A stretch of 64,000 bases of DNA from the NCBI GenBank assembly GCA_031271865.1, contig JAISUW010000054.1:1-64000 (forward strand), read 5' to 3'. The notes below the pieces were generated by a model. The model saw only the letters and a list, made by a program, of their open reading frames with translations. It had not been told where the DNA came from and did not search any database. This document shows, piece after piece, positions 37,088 through 47,439 of the stretch; the stretch's first letter is position 1, and each line of letters begins with the position of its first letter. The translations under genes were made by a program, and so were the position numbers. This stretch comes from Oscillospiraceae bacterium (GTDB lineage: Bacteria > Bacillota > Clostridia > Oscillospirales > Acutalibacteraceae).

Positions 37088-38512
37088 ATGCGAAAAAACG
37101 AAATCCTTACCCTTACCATTACAGACATTACACTCCAAGGTGCCGGAATCGCCCGCCACGAAGGGCAGGTGGTATTCATTCCGGGAACTGCCGTCGGCGA
37201 TACCGTCAAAGCGGTCATTATCAAGCCCAAAGAGAACTATGCCATTGGGAAATTGCTCCAGGTGCTGGAGCCTTCCCCTGACCGTGCCGAGGTCGACTGC
37301 CCTTGCTTCCCGGCCTGCGGCGGGTGCGACTTCCGGCATCTGAAATACGAAGCGGAGCTACGCCTGAAAGAGGACAACCTCCGCGAGACACTCCGGCGCA
37401 TCGGCGGAATAGAGGTGCCTGTCCGGCCTATCCGTCCTTCCGCTGAAATCTGCCGCTACCGGAATAAGACTTTCGTACCCGTCGGCTTGGATAAAGATGG
37501 GAAGCTCATCGGCGGGTTCTATGCCCGCGGTACCCACCGCATCGTGCCTTGCGCCTCTTGCTTACTCGAGAAGCCAAGCACCGAACATATCCTCCGCACC
37601 GTGATGGATTGGGCGGTGGATTGCGGCGTCTCCATCTACGATGAGCAGTCCCACACCGGTCTGCTGCGCCATATCATGGTGCGCTATACGCAGGACGAAA
37701 CGGATGTCGGTATCGGTCTGGTCATCAACGGGAACTCTATCCCGCGCGCCGATTTGCTGATTCGGAACATCCGTGCGAAATTTAAGAACATCCGTTGCTT
37801 CCTCTTGGTGCATAATACCGAACGCACCAATGTCGTCAACGCCGGCCCCGTCACGATCCTTTGGGGGAATCCTATACTCACAGAGAAAGTCTGCGGGCTG
37901 ACTTTCGAGGTCTCCCCGAAGGTCTTTATGCAGATTAACCATGCGCAGATGGAAGTGCTGTATGCCGTGGCGCGGGGGTATGCGCTTGCGGGGGGGGGTG
38001 CCCCTACGGGGCATGAGCGCCCCGTAGGGGCGGTTCTCTCCGACAAACCCATCCTTCTCGATCTATACTGCGGCGCAGGAACCATAGGACTGACCATGGC
38101 GGATGCCTGCAAGGAGGTCATCGGCGTAGAGCTTGTAGAGCCGTCAGTGAAAGATGCGATCCGCAACGCGAAGAAGAACGGCATACAAAATGCCCGCTTT
38201 TTGCAACTGGATGCGTCTATGGCGGCGGCGAAATTAGCGCGGGAGGGCGTAGAGCCGGACATCGTAATTGTGGACCCGCCGCGCAAGGGTTGCGAGGAGT
38301 CACTGCTTCGTATCATCACGCACAGTTTCCGGCCGGCGCGGTTGGTGTATATTTCCTGCGACCCCGCGACACTTGCACGGGATTTGCGGTACATAGCCGC
38401 CAACGGCTATACTGTCCGCGAGGTCACACCGGTGGATATGTTCCCGCGCACGGGGCATGTAGAGTCTTGCTGCCTGTGCGTTCGGGACGAAACGGCTGCA
38501 GAAAGCGTTTAG
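37088..38512 (+). CDS. rlmD: 23S rRNA (uracil-C5)-methyltransferase RlmD/RumA family
   Basis: TRAM-like N-terminus, CPCFPACGGCDFRHL, LLDLYCGAGTIGL, VDPPRKGCEESLL, YISCDPATLARDL. Confidence 0.88.
   Translation: MRKNEILTLTITDITLQGAGIARHEGQVVFIPGTAVGDTVKAVIIKPKENYAIGKLLQVLEPSPDRAEVDCPCFPACGGCDFRHLKYEAELRLKEDNLRETLRRIGGIEVPVRPIRPSAEICRYRNKTFVPVGLDKDGKLIGGFYARGTHRIVPCASCLLEKPSTEHILRTVMDWAVDCGVSIYDEQSHTGLLRHIMVRYTQDETDVGIGLVINGNSIPRADLLIRNIRAKFKNIRCFLLVHNTERTNVVNAGPVTILWGNPILTEKVCGLTFEVSPKVFMQINHAQMEVLYAVARGYALAGGGAPTGHERPVGAVLSDKPILLDLYCGAGTIGLTMADACKEVIGVELVEPSVKDAIRNAKKNGIQNARFLQLDASMAAAKLAREGVEPDIVIVDPPRKGCEESLLRIITHSFRPARLVYISCDPATLARDLRYIAANGYTVREVTPVDMFPRTGHVESCCLCVRDETAAESV
37999..38032. 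repeat. Paired palindromes inserted in-frame in rlmD
   Basis: TGCCCCTACGGGGCA and CGCCCCGTAGGGGCG (cores are reverse complements). Confidence 0.85.
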
Positions 38513-38535
38513 TATCGTATCGCGTTCGCTGCAAT

Positions 38536-38574
38536 AAAAAAGCAGCAGGAAGCCGTTCCCTGCGGCATCCTGCT
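38536..38574 (-). terminator. Terminator of the HPr gene
   Basis: AGCAGGATGCCG...CGGCTTCCTGCT then TTTTTT on the minus strand. Confidence 0.65.
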
Positions 38575-38603
38575 ATCCCTTATTGTGCTGTGCGCAACCC
38601 GCC

Positions 38604-38870
38604 TTATTGTTCGGCGAAGCCGGTATTTACGAGGCGCGTGAGTTCTTCGACTGCGGTTTCCTCATCGGGACCGCCGGCGAGGATGCGGATGTCGTTGCCG
38701 CCGACGATGCCCAGAGACAGGATTCCCAACAGGCTCTTGGCGTTGACGCGGCGGTCTTCGCGTTCCACCCAAATGGAGGAACGGAACTGGTTGGCCTTCT
38801 GGATAAAGAAGGTCGCGGGGCGGGCGTGCAGCCCGACATGGTTGCGGACGGTAACATCTTTAGAATACAT
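38604..38870 (-). CDS. HPr family phosphocarrier protein
   Basis: NHVGLHARPATFF (His15) and AKSLLGILSLGI (Ser46 region). Confidence 0.9.
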   Translation of the reverse strand: MYSKDVTVRNHVGLHARPATFFIQKANQFRSSIWVEREDRRVNAKSLLGILSLGIVGGNDIRILAGGPDEETAVEELTRLVNTGFAEQ

Positions 38871-39073
38871 AGCTTTCTCTCCCACTAAACATTTGACTCG
38901 AAGTCTTGGTTTCGGTTGGTTGTCGGGGTGTGTTTCGCGCCTACACTCCTTAGACAATTGAGAACGGTGTCGGGTTCGCCATGACTAACTATTTTTTATT
39001 GTTCCTTTTGAGAAACAAAAATGGACGTTCCCTTTTATATACTCCAATAGCATCATACATTACCATCAACACT

Positions 39074-39102
39074 ATAATACCAACATTCTATTTTTTTGTC
39101 AA
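39074..39102 (-). promoter_or_regulatory. Candidate promoter for the HPr gene with about 200-nt leader
   Basis: Minus strand TTGACA, 17-nt spacer, TATTAT. Confidence 0.55.
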
Positions 39103-39363
39103 CCGGTTTATGCACGATTTATAGGATTTCACAAAAGAACGGCTGTTTTACCGCATGACTTTGGGTATCTTGACAACAAAATTGACCTTTCGTTTTGTGT
39201 ATTTCCTTTTTTCGGAAAACTAACATAAGTTTACAATATATTACCATTCTGCAAGCCGTGTTTTTTTCGGTGAGGCGCAAAGAAGCATAATATTCCATTA
39301 TTTGGAAATCCGTTATTCATGGTATCACCGGGAATCCGGTTTCAATTAGTAACAGATGTTACT

Positions 39364-39939
39364 TTATAGTTTAAAGATAATTCCGCACCCGGCACCTGCT
39401 GCGAGCAGGAGCAAGGGGTGTATATTTTTTGTATATTTCCACAACAGACTGCATAAAAGCACGGCGAAAACGGGTACTTTTCGAAAATCAATCCGGGCGA
39501 ACAGGCTTACCGTACTGTCTACTGTACCTTGCGTGAAAGCAATGGCAAAAAGCGAGGCAACCCCTGCCAGTATCAAGCCGGTGCTGACGGGGCGTAAGAT
39601 GCGCATGAAAGCTTCCAGCCACTTGGCATCTTTGTAGCGGCGCAGGAAAAAGCCCACGAGTACATCAACCAGAATCGTGGGTGTCATGAGTGCGGCGGTG
39701 CCGACTGCCGCTCCGGCAGGACCGCCGGCAAAGCTGCCCAAATAGGCTGCCATATTGGTGCCGTTTGCGCCGGGGGCGGATTGGGCGACGGCTACGGCAT
39801 CACCGACCTGGGTCTGCGTGAACCAATAGGGACGGCGTCCGGCTATATCTTGCCAGAAAGGGATGGTGGCAATCCCGCCGCCGACGGCGCAGAGACCTGT
39901 CAGGAAGAATTCACCCAGAATCAGGAAGATGGTCGGCAA
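39364..39939 (-). CDS. Chromate transporter (single-domain ChrA)
   Basis: LTGLCAVGGGIATIPFWQD...AVAQSAPGANGTNMAAYLG. Confidence 0.85.
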   Translation of the reverse strand: MPTIFLILGEFFLTGLCAVGGGIATIPFWQDIAGRRPYWFTQTQVGDAVAVAQSAPGANGTNMAAYLGSFAGGPAGAAVGTAALMTPTILVDVLVGFFLRRYKDAKWLEAFMRILRPVSTGLILAGVASLFAIAFTQGTVDSTVSLFARIDFRKVPVFAVLLCSLLWKYTKNIHPLLLLAAGAGCGIIFKL

Positions 39940-40025
39940 TAGCAGCAGCCTCCTTTATCGGCCGATACACCGACAGTTTGTGTTCCTATTATCGCAAGCG
40001 GGAATCGCTTGCTGATATTTGCTCC

Positions 40026-40781
40026 CTAAAAGCCAAGGGCGCTTTTTACGGCTTCGGCGAGGATTTCGCCGACGGCTCCTGCTTTTTGTTTGGCCCAGCG
40101 CAGGGGGGCGGCTAAAGTGTCTATTACATTCCAGATGCCGTCCATGTACGGCAATAGGAAGCGGTCTATGAAAGCAATACCTGTGCCGGCGAAAGTGCGG
40201 CGGCCTAAGGCTTTGTTCAGTGCCGCAGTCGCGTTGTCTATCGCTTCGGCAGAAGGGGCGGGGGTGTTATAAAGCGCTTCGGCGGCGGACAGTGCGGTGC
40301 GTATATCTTTAATATAGGAATCGGTGTAACGCGTGTTGGGATTGTTTGCGATGGAACGGGCACGGTCTATGGACGCTTTGAGCTTTGTGCCGTCCAAAAG
40401 ACGGAATTGTGCTTTCTCTGTCAGCGCAGAACCGAATTGCAGCATTGCTGTATATTCATCGGCCTTTCCGGTCTCTACCGTGAGCAGAAGCATCTGCCTG
40501 CCGGGGATGTCATAGGCTGTGATGCCGTCGCCGGTAAATTTTCCTAAGTCGGAATGCGGGATGGCATAGAGATTGTTCAGGGAATCCATAAGAAGCCAAG
40601 CGTAGCTTTTCGCTTCGCCTGTATATGTAAAGCATAGTTCTACCCGGCCCCAATTGCCGCGGTTCACAGTAGGGGCGGGGAGTGTGGGATTGACAGATTC
40701 AGCCATTGCCGACGGTAAGAGAGCCATTGACCCGCACCAAATGGCGAGTACGAGAGCAATAGCTCTGACCCATTTCTTCAT
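40026..40781 (-). CDS. Secreted protein with helical FIVAR-like region, unknown function
   Basis: Signal peptide MKKWVRAIALVLAIWCGSMALLPSAMAE; LKASIDRARSIANNPNTRYTDSYIKDIRTALSAAEALYN. Confidence 0.6.
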   Translation of the reverse strand: MKKWVRAIALVLAIWCGSMALLPSAMAESVNPTLPAPTVNRGNWGRVELCFTYTGEAKSYAWLLMDSLNNLYAIPHSDLGKFTGDGITAYDIPGRQMLLLTVETGKADEYTAMLQFGSALTEKAQFRLLDGTKLKASIDRARSIANNPNTRYTDSYIKDIRTALSAAEALYNTPAPSAEAIDNATAALNKALGRRTFAGTGIAFIDRFLLPYMDGIWNVIDTLAAPLRWAKQKAGAVGEILAEAVKSALGF

Positions 40782-42037
40782 GCCGAACCCTCCCGGTCTC
40801 TGCTTGAAGCCGATTTGTGCAGTTCCTCTGTCGCTAAGGCAAGCTTCGTTACGGAGAACTCCGTTCCCTGCGGATAGCAGTAGAGGGTGTCGTCGCGGGT
40901 GTTTAAGTCCACGCAGTCCCCTTTTCCCTTGTATTCAAATTCCACATGGCAGGCGATGAGTTCTTGCGGTTTCCAACGGACGGTATGCTCCTGCCCTTGG
41001 GAAGTGACGTTGAGGGTGAATCCTTCCATATCGTGCGTTAGGGTGCCTAAACCTAAATCTATGAAGCGCTTTGCGTTCGGCAGGGAGTCGACCCGCACGA
41101 CAGCGGAAAAGCTGTAGGTACCATCGTCGACCTCTTTGCGGACATTGGCTCGTTGCCATTCGTACCAGTCCGGGATGTGGGAAAACGCCGTGACTTCCCC
41201 TTCCGGGGAGATAGTCCGCAAACGGCCGTCTTCCTCCATGAGCCACCGTCTTCCGCAGGCAGAACAGAAAAGCTCTGCCCCGGCGGAACCCATCTTATAC
41301 TCCGTACCGCAGTGCGGGCATTGGTACAGAATCTTGTGCAAACCCTCGGCGCGGGTCTTGGATTTGACAAGGATGCCTTTCTCTTTCTGCCAAGCGTAGT
41401 CGTCATAGGTGAGGGCTTCGGAGATGCGGCGGTGTATCTCTTCCGTTGGGAGGCTTTGCGTCTCTTCCGCGGTCAGCAAAAGACGTATCTCCGCTTCTTG
41501 GTGTTTGGCTGAGCGGCTTTTCGGATTCCAGAACGGGGAATCAATGTGATTGCCGTGCATGAGGAGCGTCACAATCGGTACTTTCAGTACCCGCGCCAAT
41601 TTGGCGACGGATAAAGGTATTTCCGACTGCGTTCCGCACAGGGAATATCTTGCCTCCGGGAACAGCACGCACATATCTCCGTTTTGTATCACCTGCTTCA
41701 TATTGCGAACCAAATGCAGCGAGGATGTGAACTTGCGTACCCCAAAACAACCGACTGCACGCAAGAGCCATTCGCTGATTAGGAAGCCGTCAATAGCCAC
41801 TACATAGTTTGCTCGCTGCGGAAAGGTTGCGGCCGTCATTACCGAAAAATCTAAAAACGCATTGTGGTTGCATAACAGTAAATACGGTGCTTTCAATCCT
41901 TTCATGCCGTACTTGCGGATTTTTATCCGCTTCAGCCATATCGTCGGAAAACAGAGCAGCCAAACGATAGGCCGCAGGATGTTCCATTGCCGGTTCGGTT
42001 TCTTCCGGAAGTCAAAGCGCTCGTAGTCACCTATCAT
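40778..42037 (-). CDS. PlsC-like 1-acylglycerol-3-phosphate acyltransferase with C-terminal zinc-ribbon region
   Basis: LLCNHNAFLDF (acyltransferase H-x4-D-like), FPEARYS; QCPHCGTEYKMGSAGAELFCSACGRRW. Confidence 0.78.
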   Translation of the reverse strand: MIGDYERFDFRKKPNRQWNILRPIVWLLCFPTIWLKRIKIRKYGMKGLKAPYLLLCNHNAFLDFSVMTAATFPQRANYVVAIDGFLISEWLLRAVGCFGVRKFTSSLHLVRNMKQVIQNGDMCVLFPEARYSLCGTQSEIPLSVAKLARVLKVPIVTLLMHGNHIDSPFWNPKSRSAKHQEAEIRLLLTAEETQSLPTEEIHRRISEALTYDDYAWQKEKGILVKSKTRAEGLHKILYQCPHCGTEYKMGSAGAELFCSACGRRWLMEEDGRLRTISPEGEVTAFSHIPDWYEWQRANVRKEVDDGTYSFSAVVRVDSLPNAKRFIDLGLGTLTHDMEGFTLNVTSQGQEHTVRWKPQELIACHVEFEYKGKGDCVDLNTRDDTLYCYPQGTEFSVTKLALATEELHKSASSRDREGSA

Positions 42038-42199
42038 CTCGGCCTCCTTGTGGATTTCAATTGGCGGATTCTGCTTCTGTCTAAGCGTTTCTGATGTTAT
42101 TATATCACTTTCGGCAGAAAAATGCAAGGTTCAATCCCTCTTATGCCTATGGCTTGTTCCGTAAATTTTGCGCTTCGACCGTTTTTTTGCTCTTCTTGC

Positions 42200-42228
42200 T
42201 TGACTTTCTTCCCAAAATGTGCTATTAT
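42200..42228 (+). promoter_or_regulatory. SigA-type promoter for the leader ORF and corA
   Basis: TTGACT, 17-nt spacer, TATTAT. Confidence 0.72.
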
Positions 42229-42297
42229 GATAAATAGAGTTGCGTATACTATATTGGATGGGTTGCTTCAATTCAATCCCAAAGGAGGTGGCGCGCC

Positions 42298-42372
42298 GTG
42301 AGTACTGACCCCGGCGGTAACCCGCGAAGACGAGTCCCTAATATTACTGTGCGCCGTGGGGGATCGAATTGA
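42298..42372 (+). CDS. Putative MgtL-like regulatory leader peptide MSTDPGGNPRRRVPNITVRRGGSN
   Basis: GTG start 9 nt after AAAGGAGG; 24 codons; located between promoter and corA; not in the supplied ORF track. Confidence 0.5.
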   Translation: MSTDPGGNPRRRVPNITVRRGGSN

Positions 42373-42411
42373 ATTCAATTCAATTTCAGCACAGGCGCGA
42401 AAGGAGAGCCT

Positions 42412-43464
42412 ATGCTGAAATTCTACAAAACTGCAGAGGGAGTCATGCACGAACTGCCGCAGCCTATCGAGGGCTGCTGGATTTCCCTCACGGAACCCAC
42501 ATCGGAAGAGCTGAACTTGCTCCAAGAGAAAACCGGCGTTGACCACGACTTCATTCGAGCCGCCTTAGACGAGGAAGAAGCCTCACGTATTGAAAGCGAT
42601 GATGGGCAGACGCTAATCGTTATCGATTTTCCCGTCGAAGAAAAAGACACCCCGCATGAAACCGCAGCCGCAAAACGTGAGATGCGGGAAATGAAGCAGC
42701 ATCTGCGCAACCGTAGCGGCAGCAAGACCACAAAGAAACAGGTAGCACAAGGCAAGCATCGGGCTTCTGCCGGTGCGGCGAATTACTATACGATGCCCAT
42801 GAGCATGATTATCACGCATGATTATGTGATTACAGTGTCGTTGACCTCCAACCCGATTACGGACGACTTCGCCCGCGGGGCTATTAAGAACGTCAATACT
42901 GCATTTAAGACGCAGTTTGTGTTCTATTTATTGCTGCGCGTGGCTAGCTACTATCTGCGTTATCTGAAACAAATTGACCGTCTTTCCAATACTGTCGAGC
43001 GGAAATTGCATACCTCCATGCGCAATGAGGAACTGATTCAGCTTCTGAGCCTGGAGAAATCCTTGGTTTACTTCTCCACTTCCCTCAAATCCACAGAGAA
43101 AGTGCTGGATAAGCTTCTGCGCAAACGGCAAGTGCGCTTTTATGACGAGGACCAAGACTTGCTGGAAGATGTTACTGTTGAGTTCCGCCAGGCGGTGGAG
43201 ATGAGCGAAATCTATTCCTCCATTCTTTCCGGGACGATGGATGCCTTTGCCTCCATTATTTCCAACAACCTGAATATTGTCATGAAAGTGCTGTCGGTCA
43301 TTACCATTGTTATGGCTGTTCCTACGATGGTGTTCAGTTTTTATGGAATGAATACCGATGACTTGCTTCCATTGGCAGGGCAGCCTTGGCTGATTTTGGT
43401 TATCTCCTTGGCAGCTTCCATCGCAGCCGCAATCTACCTTACCAAGCGAAAGTATACGAGCTGA
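42412..43464 (+). CDS. corA: CorA family magnesium transporter
   Basis: C-terminal FYGMNT signature between two TMs, CorA-like helical stalk. Confidence 0.88.
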   Translation: MLKFYKTAEGVMHELPQPIEGCWISLTEPTSEELNLLQEKTGVDHDFIRAALDEEEASRIESDDGQTLIVIDFPVEEKDTPHETAAAKREMREMKQHLRNRSGSKTTKKQVAQGKHRASAGAANYYTMPMSMIITHDYVITVSLTSNPITDDFARGAIKNVNTAFKTQFVFYLLLRVASYYLRYLKQIDRLSNTVERKLHTSMRNEELIQLLSLEKSLVYFSTSLKSTEKVLDKLLRKRQVRFYDEDQDLLEDVTVEFRQAVEMSEIYSSILSGTMDAFASIISNNLNIVMKVLSVITIVMAVPTMVFSFYGMNTDDLLPLAGQPWLILVISLAASIAAAIYLTKRKYTS

Positions 43465-43475
43465 AAATATCGCAA

Positions 43476-43494
43476 GGGGGCGCAGAGCGCCCCC
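43476..43494. terminator. Hairpin between convergent corA and atpC
   Basis: GGGGGCGC-AGA-GCGCCCCC; no clear T-run. Confidence 0.5.
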
Positions 43495-43529
43495 AAACGG
43501 TTCATTGGTTCATAGATAATGGATCATTG

Positions 43530-43937
43530 TCAGTTGATGCTGCCTTTGACGCGCAAGCGAGCCATGGCGCGGGCAAGGGCGGCTTTGTTCATGACATACT
43601 CTCGGGTACTGACTTGCTGGCGGAGCTTTTCTGCCGCACGGCGCTTAACTTCCTCTGCCCTTGCGGCATCGATATCCTCCGGCCACTCACAGGCTTGCGT
43701 GATGATGATGGTTTCCTTGTGGCTGACTTCCATGAAGCCGTCGGAGATGAACGCGTGCTTCCATTCGCCGCCGAGGTTTATTCGGATGATGCCGATATTC
43801 AGCGGTGTCAGCAGAGGCATATGCCCTGCCATCACGCAGAGCTCGCCGTCGGGAACGGTAACAATCACACCCTCGGCGTTGCCGTCGAAGAACTCCCGCT
43901 CCGGAGTCATGATGTGCAGATGAAAAGGCGTAGCCAT
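43530..43937 (-). CDS. atpC: ATP synthase epsilon subunit
   Basis: FHLHIMTPEREFFDGNAEGVIVTVPDGELCVMAGHMPLLTPL. Confidence 0.92.
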   Translation of the reverse strand: MATPFHLHIMTPEREFFDGNAEGVIVTVPDGELCVMAGHMPLLTPLNIGIIRINLGGEWKHAFISDGFMEVSHKETIIITQACEWPEDIDAARAEEVKRRAAEKLRQQVSTREYVMNKAALARAMARLRVKGSIN

Positions 43938-43952
43938 AATGGAAGCTCCTGT

Positions 43953-46444
<2,492 letters not shown>

Positions 46445-46468
46445 GCAGCACCTCCTTATGTGTCCCTA

Positions 46469-47389
46469 TCAGCGGCGGATTTCCGCAAGTTCCTGTGTGA
46501 CTGCGGCTTGTCTGGCCATGTTGTATTGCAATTTCAGTTTGTCAAGCATCTCATCGGCGTTGCGGGTCGCGGATTGCATCGCGGCCATACGGCTGACATG
46601 CTCTGAGGCGTAGGCATGCATGAGAGCGCCGTAGATATAGCCGACTAAGTACTGCGGCACCAACTGCTCAAAGGCCTCATCCTCTGAGGGATGAATCATG
46701 ATATTGTGCGCCGGTTCTGTTTCTTCCACGAGGATGTAGTTGGAGAGCCGAATGGGCAGAATACGCCGCACCATTGGTTCCCCCGCCGCACCCGATACGA
46801 AAGGCGTATAGACCAGGAAGACTTGGTCGGTCTCCCCTTTGTCGAAGCGTTCCAAGATGTCGTAGGCGATGGTGCGGGCATTGAAGAGGGAAGGATCCTG
46901 TGTGACACCGCCTAGATGTTCATCCGGCTCTATACCGCGGCTATGGAAGTACTCCTGTCCCATCATACCGATGGTGATGAGCGTCAAGTCTTTCCGCGCA
47001 TCCCCGCAGAGCAGGCAATCGGCGTTGTGCGTGTGCTTTTGCGTACCGTCCCCATGGTCGGCGCGGCACATCTTTTCCGTGATTTCGCGGTACGCCAAGC
47101 CGAGGACATTTGTGTTATAAGCGCCTGCCAGTCCTTTGTCGCCGCTGATGACAATGTAGGTGCGCTTCTTATGCTCATGCCGCCGCAGATAACGGTTGTC
47201 CGCCAAGTGCGGGGCTATTAGCACATCCTTCATGCAGCTTTCCGTCTGCCGGAGGAAGCGGCGGTTGTAATCCATTTTGCGGATAACTTTCTTCGCACGG
47301 ACGGAGGACACCAAGTGCATCGCGTTGGTTATTTTGCGGGTTTCTTCTATGGCTTGGATGTGCCGTTTGATTTCATTGGGCTTTTGCAT
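46469..47389 (-). CDS. atpG: ATP synthase gamma subunit with Cys/His-rich insertion
   Basis: NEIKRHIQAIEETRKITNAMHLVSSVRAKK, YIVISGDKGLAGAYNTNV, C-terminal ATRNADEMLDKLKLQYNMARQAAVTQELAEI. Confidence 0.93.
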   Translation of the reverse strand: MQKPNEIKRHIQAIEETRKITNAMHLVSSVRAKKVIRKMDYNRRFLRQTESCMKDVLIAPHLADNRYLRRHEHKKRTYIVISGDKGLAGAYNTNVLGLAYREITEKMCRADHGDGTQKHTHNADCLLCGDARKDLTLITIGMMGQEYFHSRGIEPDEHLGGVTQDPSLFNARTIAYDILERFDKGETDQVFLVYTPFVSGAAGEPMVRRILPIRLSNYILVEETEPAHNIMIHPSEDEAFEQLVPQYLVGYIYGALMHAYASEHVSRMAAMQSATRNADEMLDKLKLQYNMARQAAVTQELAEIRR

Positions 47390-47439
47390 TGTATCCTCCT
47401 TATCTGTCGGATGTATCAGCGGCTTTAACGGTAAACGCG

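Noticed and set aside
42240-42411. M-box, yybP-ykoY or NiCo riboswitch upstream of corA
   Set aside because: Core motifs of these families as I know them are not visible; reported instead as an unassigned structured leader.
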